Positions 31,613 through 39,519 of a DNA stretch of 64,000 bases are shown here, in pieces. The number at the start of each line of letters is the position of its first letter. Within the stretch, counting starts at the first letter, position 1. Under the pieces are notes generated by a model that saw nothing but the letters and a program-made list of their open reading frames with translations, was not told the origin of the DNA and did not search any database. Source of the stretch: Arthrobacter nitroguajacolicus_D (lineage in GTDB: Bacteria; Actinomycetota; Actinomycetes; Actinomycetales; Micrococcaceae); assembly GCF_031455195.1 (NCBI RefSeq), contig NZ_JAVDSH010000004.1, forward strand, positions 400,469 through 464,468, given 5' to 3'. A program made the position numbers and the translations under genes.

Positions 31613-32877
31613 AAATCTCCATGGTCTCCGAACACGCCAGTCCGCTGGCCGCCCTGGGAGGCGTCGACGCCGGTGGACAGAACGTCCACGTGGCGGCGCT
31701 CTCTTCCAGCCTGGCCGGGCGCGGCCACCACGTCACGGTCTACACGCGGCGCGACGACCCCCATCTGCCGGCAAAGGTGCAGGTGGGGCCGGGACTCACT
31801 GTGGTCCACATCGATGCTGGCCCGGACCGGCACATCCCCAAAGACGACCTCCTGCCGTTCATGGGCGAGTTGGCGGATGGGATCTGCGCGGACTGGGGCG
31901 AGGACCTCCCGGATGTTGTGCACGCGCATTTTTGGATGTCCGGACTGGCGGCGATCCAGGCCTCCAAACGTGCCGGAGCCGCAGACCCTGTGCCCGTGGT
32001 CCAGACCTTCCACGCCCTTGGTTCGGTCAAGCGCCGCCACCAGGGCTCCGCGGACACCAGCCCACCCGCCCGGGCCTGGTTGGAACCATGGGTGGGCCGC
32101 ACCGCCGACTGGGTCATTGCCACCTGCCCCGATGAGGTCTTCGAACTCAAGGCCCTGGGCATCAGCCGATCCAAAATCTCCATTGCTCCCTGCGGTGTGG
32201 ACCTGACGCTGTTCCCCGGAACGTCCGACGCCGAACCCACCTCACGCACTCATCGGATCCTGAGCGTGGGACGCCTCGTGCAACGCAAAGGGGTGGACCT
32301 GATCATCCGCGCACTCCCGCTCCTGGCGGATGCGGGCTTCAACGACGTGGAGTTGCTGATCGTGGGCGGTTCCGGTGACGCGCTCACCCTTGAGGAAGAC
32401 CCCGAAGCGCAGCGCCTTCATGCCCTGGCCAAGGAACTCGGCGTCGAAGACAAGGTGACCCTGCGCGGACAGGTCCCCAGGGACGCGATGCCGGGTATTT
32501 TCCGCAGCGCCGACGCCGTGGTGTGCGCCCCCTGGTATGAGCCGTTCGGGATCGTGCCACTCGAGGCCATGGCCTGCGGGCTGCCCGTGGTCGCGGCCGC
32601 AGTAGGCGGACTCCGGGAGACCGTCGTCGACCAGAAAACGGGGCTGCATGTTCCGCCGCGGGACCCGGAAGCGATAGCCGAAGCACTGGGGAAACTACTC
32701 GCCGATCCTGCCCTTCGCACCGAAATGGGCCGAGCCGGCGCACGCCGCGCCCGCTCGCGCTACACCTGGGACAGGATCGCCGCGGACACCGAGAAAGCCT
32801 ACCGATCCGTCCTGGCTGCCGGCCTCTCCCGGCAAGCAGGCGATGGTGTGGAATCACTGGAAGGAACGGCACTGTGA
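31609..32877 (+). CDS. Glycosyltransferase family 4 (MshA/sucrose-phosphate-synthase-like)
   Basis: The 422-residue GT4 enzyme has the GGVDAGGQNVHVAALS loop near residue 20, typical of MshA and sucrose synthase relatives, and a donor domain with RILSVGRLVQRKGVDLIIRA and CAPWYEPFGIVPLEAMACG (the E-x7-E motif). It is a retaining transferase. MshA itself is unlikely, because no mycothiol genes are near and the position inside the heptose operon suggests a glycan role. Overlaps are ATGA with the upstream gene and GTGA with gmhA. Confidence 0.87.
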   Translation: MKISMVSEHASPLAALGGVDAGGQNVHVAALSSSLAGRGHHVTVYTRRDDPHLPAKVQVGPGLTVVHIDAGPDRHIPKDDLLPFMGELADGICADWGEDLPDVVHAHFWMSGLAAIQASKRAGAADPVPVVQTFHALGSVKRRHQGSADTSPPARAWLEPWVGRTADWVIATCPDEVFELKALGISRSKISIAPCGVDLTLFPGTSDAEPTSRTHRILSVGRLVQRKGVDLIIRALPLLADAGFNDVELLIVGGSGDALTLEEDPEAQRLHALAKELGVEDKVTLRGQVPRDAMPGIFRSADAVVCAPWYEPFGIVPLEAMACGLPVVAAAVGGLRETVVDQKTGLHVPPRDPEAIAEALGKLLADPALRTEMGRAGARRARSRYTWDRIAADTEKAYRSVLAAGLSRQAGDGVESLEGTAL

Positions 32878-33554
32878 CCATCAACAGCCATCTGGCCAGC
32901 GAAGCAACACTGCCCCCCACCGCCCTGCCCCGGTGGACTCCCGATACCAGCGGGCCCACCCACCAGAAAGCTGTGACAACGCACCTGGACAACGTCCTGC
33001 CCGCACTTGAATCCCTGCGCTCGCAATCCGACCGGTTGTGCGAGTGGGGGACCGAACTCGCCAACCGGCTGCTGTCGGGGCAGCGGCTGCTGGCTGCGGG
33101 CAACGGCGGCTCGGCAGCCGAAGCGCAGCACCTCACCGCCGAGCTTGTGGGCAGGTTCGACGACGAACGGGCCCCCTTCTCGGCCATCTCACTCCACGCA
33201 GAGTCGTCCGCCGTCACCGCCCTCTCCAACGACTACGGCTACGAGGAGGTATTCGCCCGCCAGGTCAGGGCCCACGGTCGCGCGGGTGACATTCTGGTTC
33301 TCCTGTCCACCAGCGGACGCAGCCCCAACCTGCTCAAAGCGGTCCGCGCTGCCCGGGAACGCGGCATCACCACCTGGGCCCTCACCGGATCCGGCCCCAA
33401 CCCACTGGCCGACGCCTGCGACCAAGCCATCACCGTGGACGCCATCGCCGCCAACGCCCAGGAAGGCCACCTCATCGCGGTCCACGCCGTCTGCCGGGCC
33501 TTCGACGCCGAGGTGGCACGGCGGACCGGTCCTTACGCCGGCGGGCAGCCATGA
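32874..33554 (+). CDS. gmhA: Sedoheptulose 7-phosphate isomerase-like SIS protein (GmhA)
   Basis: The 226-residue SIS-domain protein has the phosphosugar loops LLAAGNGGSAAEAQHLTAEL and ILVLLSTSGRSPNLLKAV, the GmhA-typical sequences ALSNDYGYEEVFARQ, and HLIAVHAVCRAFD in the last helix, where a zinc-binding histidine sits in GmhA. GmhA converts sedoheptulose 7-phosphate to D-glycero-manno-heptose 7-phosphate, the committed step. The N-terminus carries about 40 extra residues compared with E. coli GmhA. DiaA-like SIS proteins are the alternative; the HldE neighbour makes GmhA much more likely. Confidence 0.88.
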   Translation: MTINSHLASEATLPPTALPRWTPDTSGPTHQKAVTTHLDNVLPALESLRSQSDRLCEWGTELANRLLSGQRLLAAGNGGSAAEAQHLTAELVGRFDDERAPFSAISLHAESSAVTALSNDYGYEEVFARQVRAHGRAGDILVLLSTSGRSPNLLKAVRAARERGITTWALTGSGPNPLADACDQAITVDAIAANAQEGHLIAVHAVCRAFDAEVARRTGPYAGGQP

Positions 33555-34951
33555 GGATCACGGTGGTGGGCGATGTCCTCCTCGACGTGGATATCAACGG
33601 CGCCGCCACCCGCCTCAGCCCTGACGCCCCGGTGCCCGTGGTGGACGTCGCGGGCATCCGCCGCCGTGCAGGAGGAGCCGGCCTGGTGGCCACCGTCCTT
33701 GCCCAGGACGGTCACGACGTCACGCTGGTCACCGCCCTATCGGACGACGACGGCGCCAGCCACCTCAGGCGCGCACTGGCCGGTGTGTCGGTGCTCACCG
33801 GCGAACCGCTCGCCCCAACCCCCACCAAGACCCGGGTACGGATCGGAACCCACCCGATGGTCCGTTTCGACGAAGGGTGCGCACCGGCGCCCGTTCCGTC
33901 CAGCACTCCTGCGATGCTTGCGGCGATCGCGTCCGCCGAGGTTGTGGTGGTGGCCGACTACGGCCGCGGAATCACCGCCAACACAGCGATCCGCGCCACC
34001 CTGGCTGAGGTTGTAGGCCGCACCCCGGTGGTGTGGGACCCGCATCCTGCCGGTTCTGAACCCGTGCCAGGAGTCGCCGTCGTGACCCCCAACCTGCCCG
34101 AAGCCCTTGCCTCCGCCAAAGCGGGCGGACTCGACCCAGCACGGACCGGGCCCGGGGAAGCGGCCCAACACCTGAGGGAAAAGTGGCAGAGCGGCGCCGT
34201 GTTGGTCACCAGGGGCGAGCACGGGGCGGTGTTGTTCGAAGCATCTGGTGGAACCGTGGCCATTCCCGCGCCGAGGACATCAGTGAGCGATCCGTGCGGA
34301 GCCGGAGACCGGTTAGCGGGGAGCCTGGCCGTGTACCTGGGCCTCGGGCTTGAACTGCCCGAAGCCGCAGCGAGGGCCGTGGAGGACGCGTCGGCCTTCC
34401 TCGCCAAGGGAGGTGCGGCGGCGCTGCCGGAAGCACCCGGGGTGAGTCCCGCCGTCGAACTTAGCAGCCGTGAACCCATCCGCGCCGATAGCCACATCCA
34501 CGACGGCGTCCAACTCGCCCAAACCATCCGCGATGCAGGCGGAACGGTGGTGGCAACCGGGGGCTGCTTCGACCTCCTCCACGCCGGCCACGCCCGAACA
34601 CTGGCGGCGGCACGCAGCATGGGCGATTGCCTGGTGGTGTGCCTCAACTCTGACGAATCCGTCAGGCGGCTCAAGGGTGCACATCGCCCCATTGTCAGTG
34701 TCGAGGACCGTGCGGAGCTGCTCCTGGCACTCGAATGCGTGGACGCCGTGGTGATCTTCGACGAGGACACTCCCGAAGCCTGCCTCACCGGGATCCGGCC
34801 CGATATCTGGGTCAAGGGCGGCGACTACGAACCCGACGAACTGCCGGAAGCCCGCGTCGTCGCGGGCTGGGGAGGGCGTTGTGTCACTGTGCCCTTCCAC
34901 CCGGCACGCTCCACCAGCGGCCTGGCTGCAGCACTGGCCAAGGTCAGCTGA
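33551..34951 (+). CDS. hldE: Bifunctional heptose kinase/nucleotidyltransferase (HldE-like), first copy
   Basis: The 466-residue fusion has an N-terminal PfkB/ribokinase-type kinase (about 1-300; GDVLLDVDINGAATRLSPDA, and SDPCGAGDRLAGSLAVYLGL with the catalytic Asp of GAGD) and a C-terminal nucleotidyltransferase (about 325-466; ATGGCFDLLHAGHARTLAAA with H-x-G-H, then LNSDESVRRLKG and DIWVKGGDY). HldE phosphorylates heptose 7-phosphate at C1 and later makes the NDP-heptose. Linked to gmhA by an ATGA overlap. A second copy lies at 36953, and the two differ in the kinase motif (DPCGAGD here, ASGAGDT there). Confidence 0.9.
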   Translation: MRITVVGDVLLDVDINGAATRLSPDAPVPVVDVAGIRRRAGGAGLVATVLAQDGHDVTLVTALSDDDGASHLRRALAGVSVLTGEPLAPTPTKTRVRIGTHPMVRFDEGCAPAPVPSSTPAMLAAIASAEVVVVADYGRGITANTAIRATLAEVVGRTPVVWDPHPAGSEPVPGVAVVTPNLPEALASAKAGGLDPARTGPGEAAQHLREKWQSGAVLVTRGEHGAVLFEASGGTVAIPAPRTSVSDPCGAGDRLAGSLAVYLGLGLELPEAAARAVEDASAFLAKGGAAALPEAPGVSPAVELSSREPIRADSHIHDGVQLAQTIRDAGGTVVATGGCFDLLHAGHARTLAAARSMGDCLVVCLNSDESVRRLKGAHRPIVSVEDRAELLLALECVDAVVIFDEDTPEACLTGIRPDIWVKGGDYEPDELPEARVVAGWGGRCVTVPFHPARSTSGLAAALAKVS

Positions 34952-34983
34952 CCCACGTGTTGGAAATCAACGAAAGGAACCAC

Positions 34984-35679
34984 ATGAACACGCAAACACC
35001 TGGCCGCGTCATCGTCACTGGAGGCGGCTCCGGCCTTGGAGCAGCAATCGTGGAAGCCATCCGGGACGCCGGCGGTACGCCGTTCGTCTTCGACCGGGAC
35101 GTCAGCAACGTCTCGGGTGCCAAAGCCCTGGAAGTGGACGTTTCCAACCGCGAAGCAGTGGAAGCTGCCGTCAAGGAAGCCGCAGACAGCCTGGGCGGCC
35201 TGGACGCAGTGGTCACCGCGGCAGGTATCGACCGCTGTGGAAAGCTCGGCGACGTCCCCGCTGAGGAGTGGGAAAAGGTCATTGGAGTGAACCTCCTCGG
35301 CACGGTCTCCGTGATCCGTGCCGCGCTCCCATACCTCAAGGGATCCCGTGGACGCGCCATCACCATCGCGTCCACGCTGGGTCTCCGCGCCCTGCCGGAC
35401 GCCACCGCCTACTGCGCCTCGAAGTTCGGCGTGATCGGTTTCAGCCGCGCCCTCGCAGCGGAGACCGGGGGAGTCATCGGCGTCACCACCATCATCCCGG
35501 GCGGCATGAAGACCCACTTCTTCGACGACCGCGATGAGCAGTACAAGCCGCAGGACGACTCCAAACTCAACGACCCCGCCAACGTGGCCCAGGCCGTGGT
35601 GTTCGCCCTCTCCCAGCCGTTCGGCAGCGAGGTGCGCGAACTCCTCATCACCCCCGCAGAAGAAGGCTCGTGGCCGTAA
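34984..35679 (+). CDS. SDR family oxidoreductase of the heptose operon
   Basis: The 231-residue classical SDR has VTGGGSGLGAAIVEAIRDAG for NAD(P), TAAGIDRCGKLGD, catalytic Ser in IASTLGLRAL and YCASKFG with Tyr-x-x-x-Lys. ATG 34984 with AAAGGAACC upstream is the start. It follows hldE by 32 bp, the only non-overlapping junction in the operon. It could alter a nucleotide-linked or free sugar in the pathway; HldD is an extended SDR, so this is not a direct HldD. Its last 32 bp overlap the end of the convergent GT9 gene. Confidence 0.83.
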   Translation: MNTQTPGRVIVTGGGSGLGAAIVEAIRDAGGTPFVFDRDVSNVSGAKALEVDVSNREAVEAAVKEAADSLGGLDAVVTAAGIDRCGKLGDVPAEEWEKVIGVNLLGTVSVIRAALPYLKGSRGRAITIASTLGLRALPDATAYCASKFGVIGFSRALAAETGGVIGVTTIIPGGMKTHFFDDRDEQYKPQDDSKLNDPANVAQAVVFALSQPFGSEVRELLITPAEEGSWP

Positions 35680-36811
35680 GGTCCAGCACGTCCTGAACAA
35701 CGTCGGCCACGGCGATGCCCTTGATGAGGGTGTCGTCGTGGCCGCAGTGCGGCGCCGTCCAACCCACCTGCGTCACATCGGACCCGCAGCGTGGACAGTG
35801 AGTCACCCAGGACATGTGGACGCGGTGCAGGCTTCGTCCCCGCGGTGCGGCGTTGAACGCATTGCCCACCCAATAGATGCCGACTGTCGGGGTGCCAACG
35901 GCCTGCGCCAAGTGCCGGGGCCCGCTGTCGCTGGCAAGCATCACGGTGGCTTCGGCCAGGAGCGCCGCCAACTCGCCGATGTCCAATTCGCCGGCGACTG
36001 ATCGCACCGCCTGCCGGTCCGTGGCTGGGAGTCGGCGAACCGCCAACTCCACTACTTCCTGGGCCAAAGCCTTCTCGGAGCGATCGCCCACCACCAGCAC
36101 CTGCGCGCCTTCGGCCGCCAAGGAGGCAGCCGCCTCGGCAAAGTTCGACGCAGGCCAACGACGGCGGGGATCGGTGGCACCGGGGTGGATGACCACCAAG
36201 GCACTCCGGGTTTGGTCCCGCAGGCCAGCAACCTCCTGCCGGTAGTCAGGGCGTGGCCGCAGCGGCGGCGACATCACAGTGGGGGCTCCGGCGAGGCCCG
36301 CCACTTCGAGCCACCGGTCTGGCTCGTTCTGGTAATAGACGTAGTCGAGGTTCCGTTCCAAAGGCCGGGCATCCTTGGTGCGCGTTCCCACGGTGTGCCG
36401 CGCCCCCAGCTTGAGGAGGAAGGGATTGGAAAATCGTCCACCTCCGTGCATCTGGACGGCCAAGTCCAACGCTTTCGCGCGCATCGCCTCGAAGAATTCC
36501 TCCTGGGCAGCAACATCCTCGGCATCGTCGTCGAAGCGCTCGCCGTTGCGCGGACCATCGTGGACGCCGCGCGCCACAGGCAACATCACGACGTCGTCGA
36601 CAGGCCCCGAGGTTGCTCCCGCCACTGCGGCATGGACAGGTGTTCCCAGGAGCGTAATGGTGGCATCCGGGTAGGCGGCCTTCAGGGCATGCAGGGCCGG
36701 GTAGGTATAGATCAGATCTCCCAAACCGCCACCCCTGAGGACTGCGATCCGTTTCACGCCGCCAAACTTTTCCAGTACGGGACCAATGCCGGTGCCAGCA
36801 GGAACGCCCAT
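35648..36811 (-). CDS. Glycosyltransferase family 9 (heptosyltransferase-like), third copy
   Basis: The 387-residue protein opens KRIAVLRGGGLGDLIYTYPA, has VVIHPGATDPRRRWPASNFA at the hinge and ATVMLASDSGPRHLAQAVGT, then TVGIYWVGNAFNAAPRGRS in the donor domain. A C-terminal Cys/His cluster (CPRCGSDVTQVGWTAPHCGH) is unusual for GT9 and looks like a small zinc-binding module. ATG 36811 has AAGGGAAG upstream; an earlier in-frame ATG lacks it. It is on the opposite strand, overlaps the SDR gene tail by 32 bp and is divergent from the second HldE. Confidence 0.85.
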   Translation of the reverse strand: MGVPAGTGIGPVLEKFGGVKRIAVLRGGGLGDLIYTYPALHALKAAYPDATITLLGTPVHAAVAGATSGPVDDVVMLPVARGVHDGPRNGERFDDDAEDVAAQEEFFEAMRAKALDLAVQMHGGGRFSNPFLLKLGARHTVGTRTKDARPLERNLDYVYYQNEPDRWLEVAGLAGAPTVMSPPLRPRPDYRQEVAGLRDQTRSALVVIHPGATDPRRRWPASNFAEAAASLAAEGAQVLVVGDRSEKALAQEVVELAVRRLPATDRQAVRSVAGELDIGELAALLAEATVMLASDSGPRHLAQAVGTPTVGIYWVGNAFNAAPRGRSLHRVHMSWVTHCPRCGSDVTQVGWTAPHCGHDDTLIKGIAVADVVQDVLDLTATSLLLRG

Positions 36812-36904
36812 GGTCACTTCCCTTCTCCAACGGCTCTTCAACGGTTTCTCACTGGCTTTCCACTGGCGGAAACTGCCGGGCCCGGCGTGTGAAGCGCGTA
36901 CCGC

Positions 36905-36952
36905 GGGGTACCTGTGGGGAACAGGAACATGCCGCCAACCGGAAGGTACCCC
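36905..36952 (+). promoter_or_regulatory. Inverted repeat covering the ribosome binding site of the second HldE gene
   Basis: GGGGTACCT (36905-36913) and AGGTACCCC (36944-36952) are perfect 9-bp complements separated by 30 bases. The right arm contains part of the Shine-Dalgarno (AAGG) and ends at the base before ATG 36953. Folding would hide the ribosome binding site. Whether it folds in vivo is not known. Confidence 0.45.
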
Positions 36953-38473
36953 ATGGCACGCCTATCCAATCAAGAAGGCTTGGCTGACTGGTTGCCAGGT
37001 CGCTTGGCCGAGGAACGTCCTGTTGTGACGGTCATCGGCGATTCCATCCTGGACGGCTGGTGGGATGGAATTATTGAGCGGTTCTGCCGCGAAGCGCCAG
37101 CCCCGGTGGTCCAAGTGCAGCGCCGCGACTTTGCCCCCGGAGGGGCAGCCAACACGGCCATGAACCTGGCTGCGATGGGAGCGGACGTCCGGTTCGTCTC
37201 CGTTGTGGGCGAAGACTCCGCGGGCCTGCAGCTCCTTGAACGGCTCGAGGACGCCGGCGTGGACGTCTCCCACGTCGTATCCCATCCGGGGATGGTCACC
37301 ACCACCAAATACAGGGTCAGCAGCGCGGGACAAGTGATGCTGCGCCTGGATGACGCAGCCACGGAGTTGCCAGCTGAGGGACTCGAAGTGATGGCCGCGT
37401 TGGTACCGGAAGCCATCGAGGACGCTGCGGCCGTGGTGCTGTGCGACTACGGTGCGGGTGCCCTGGGAGGGCCTGTCCGCTCGGCACTCCTCGACCTCCT
37501 GGCTCCTGCGAAGCGCCAGGACAGGCTGGTGGTGGTTGATGCCCACGATCCGGGCGGCTGGTCACAGTTGAAGCCCGATCTCGCCACCCCGAACGCGCAG
37601 GAAGCCTCACGCTTGCTTGGCATCGAATTCCCGGGAGGTGGCGCGCGGTGCCCCTTCGTGGAGGCCCACGCGGAGCAGCTCGTCCGCGCCTCCGGTGCGT
37701 CCGCCGTCGTCGTAACACTGGACCGGGAGGGAACACTGACGCTGAAGTCCGGCACCGACACCGGCGAGGTTGCCACCCACCGGACCTGGGCCCGTCCGCA
37801 AGCCGAGAAGCAGGCCTCCGGCGCGGGCGATACCTTCGTGGCTGCTTTGACCCTGGCCCGCGCAGCCGGCTTGCCGCTGACCACCAGCGTCGACCTTGCC
37901 CAGGCCGCTGCCGACGTCGTGGTTCACCGTCCAGGCACCTCGGTGTGCACCACCGAGGAACTGGCTCGGCACCTGAGCGGGTTCGCGGATACAGCACTGA
38001 CCGCAGCGGAGTTGGCGCGGCAGGTCGAAGAGCACCGCCGTGAGGGCCGCAGGATAGTGCTGACCAACGGATGCTTCGACGTCCTGCACCGCGGCCACAC
38101 CCGCTACCTCAACCAGGCAAAGCAAATGGGTGACGTTCTGGTGGTGGCCTTGAACAGTGACTCGTCAGTGCGGCTGCTCAAGGGACCGGACCGGCCCGTC
38201 AACCACGAAGCCGACCGGGCCGCCGTGATTGCCGCCCTCAGTTGCGTGGACCACGTAACGGTCTTCGACACTCCAACGCCCATACCGTTGATCGAGCTTC
38301 TCCGGCCTGACGTCTATGCCAAAGGCGGTGACTACACCCCGGAAATGTTGGCAGAAACCGTGGCCGTGGAACGCTGCGGCGGCATCGTGACCATCCTGGA
38401 CTACGTGCCCGAGCACTCCACCACCGCCGTACTGGAACGTATCCGCTCCACGGGCGAAAACCCGCAACCCTGA
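36953..38473 (+). CDS. hldE: Bifunctional heptose kinase/nucleotidyltransferase (HldE-like), second copy
   Basis: The 506-residue fusion has a PfkB kinase (about 1-330; VVTVIGDSILDGWWDGIIER, PGGAANTAMNLAAMGADVRF, ASGAGDTFVAALTLARAAG) and a nucleotidyltransferase (about 355-500; LTNGCFDVLHRGHTRYLNQA with H-x-G-H, LNSDSSVRLLKG, DVYAKGGDYTPE). The PGGAANTAMNLA block is the canonical HldE sugar-binding motif, clearer than in the copy at 33551, so this is the better match to true HldE. GGAAGG lies 6 bases before ATG 36953. It is followed 11 bp later by an epimerase-like gene. Confidence 0.92.
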   Translation: MARLSNQEGLADWLPGRLAEERPVVTVIGDSILDGWWDGIIERFCREAPAPVVQVQRRDFAPGGAANTAMNLAAMGADVRFVSVVGEDSAGLQLLERLEDAGVDVSHVVSHPGMVTTTKYRVSSAGQVMLRLDDAATELPAEGLEVMAALVPEAIEDAAAVVLCDYGAGALGGPVRSALLDLLAPAKRQDRLVVVDAHDPGGWSQLKPDLATPNAQEASRLLGIEFPGGGARCPFVEAHAEQLVRASGASAVVVTLDREGTLTLKSGTDTGEVATHRTWARPQAEKQASGAGDTFVAALTLARAAGLPLTTSVDLAQAAADVVVHRPGTSVCTTEELARHLSGFADTALTAAELARQVEEHRREGRRIVLTNGCFDVLHRGHTRYLNQAKQMGDVLVVALNSDSSVRLLKGPDRPVNHEADRAAVIAALSCVDHVTVFDTPTPIPLIELLRPDVYAKGGDYTPEMLAETVAVERCGGIVTILDYVPEHSTTAVLERIRSTGENPQP

Positions 38474-38484
38474 GGAGTTCCGCC

Positions 38485-39519
38485 ATGCGCATTGTGATTA
38501 CTGGAGCCACCGGACACGTCGGGACGGAGGTCCTGAAGCGGCTTCAGGTGGCCCGCTCAGAGGAAGGCGCAGATCTTGAACTGGTAGGCGTGGTCCGCCG
38601 CCACCCCGACCAGGACGTCGCCCCGTACCAGGGCGTCGACTGGCGCACCTTGGACATCGGCGCCGCCGTGGACCAGCCAGCCTTGGAGGCTGCATTGTCC
38701 GGAGCGGATGCCGTGGTGCACCTTGCCTGGTTGATCCAGCCAAACCACAATCGGGAAATGCTCCGGCAAACCAACGTGGCAGGAACGGCCCATGTTTTGG
38801 CTGCGGCACGGAAAGCCGGGGTCCGGCACATCGTGTGTGCGTCCTCGGTGGGAGCGTACTCTCCGGCTCCGAAGGACCAGCGAACCCAGGAGGGCTGGCC
38901 AGCAGCCGGGATCCCGAAGTCGCACTACAGCGTGGACAAGGCTGCGCAGGAGCGGCTCCTGGACGATTTCGCGAAGGACAACCCGGACATTGTGGTGGCG
39001 CGGCTTCGTCCAGCATTGACGTTCAGCGCAGGAGCCGGGAGTGAGGTGGGACGGTACTTCCTGGGCCGCCTCCTGCCCCGGTTGGTGCTGCCTAAGCCGT
39101 GGTTACCGCTGCTCGCCCTGCCCAAGGAGCTGGTGTTCCAGGCGGTGCATGCGTCCGACGTTGCCGACGCCTACTGGCGTGTCCTCGAGCGCAGGGCCGA
39201 GGGCGCTTTCAACATAGCCGGCGAGCCTGTCATCGACCCCAATGCCCTGGCATGGACCTTCAACGCCCGGCGACTGCTGCCATTCCCGCTTCCGGTGCTG
39301 CGCGCCGTCGTCGAGGTCAGTTGGCGGCTCCGCCTCCAGGCGACCGACGGCGGCTGGGTGGACATGGCCGCGAACGCGCCCATCATGGACACGGGACGCG
39401 CACGCAGGCTGCTGGGTTGGTCGCCGAAGCATTCATCGCTGGAATCCCTGGCCGAAATGCTGGACGGGCTGGGGACGGGTAAGGGCCGGAAAGCGTCACC
39501 GCCGCTCAAGCCCCGCTAG
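38485..39519 (+). CDS. NAD-dependent epimerase/dehydratase family protein (extended SDR)
   Basis: The 344-residue extended SDR has RIVITGATGHVGTEVLKRL for NAD(P), VVHLAWLIQPN, CASSVGAYSPAP with the catalytic serine and SHYSVDKAAQERLLDDF with Tyr-x-x-x-Lys. It starts 11 bp after hldE with GAGGAG upstream, so it is in the same transcript. By position it might epimerise an NDP-heptose as HldD does, but its sequence is closer to generic sugar epimerase-like SDRs than to HldD; treat that as open. It abuts, stop to stop, the FUSC gene. Confidence 0.82.
   Translation: MRIVITGATGHVGTEVLKRLQVARSEEGADLELVGVVRRHPDQDVAPYQGVDWRTLDIGAAVDQPALEAALSGADAVVHLAWLIQPNHNREMLRQTNVAGTAHVLAAARKAGVRHIVCASSVGAYSPAPKDQRTQEGWPAAGIPKSHYSVDKAAQERLLDDFAKDNPDIVVARLRPALTFSAGAGSEVGRYFLGRLLPRLVLPKPWLPLLALPKELVFQAVHASDVADAYWRVLERRAEGAFNIAGEPVIDPNALAWTFNARRLLPFPLPVLRAVVEVSWRLRLQATDGGWVDMAANAPIMDTGRARRLLGWSPKHSSLESLAEMLDGLGTGKGRKASPPLKPR

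Noticed and set aside
31609..32877. Identification of the GT4 gene as mshA (mycothiol)
   Set aside because: The GGQN loop is shared by several GT4 groups and the gene lies inside the heptose operon.
38485..39519. Calling the epimerase-like gene hldD
   Set aside because: It has the general extended-SDR motifs but nothing specific to ADP-heptose epimerase; context alone is too weak.
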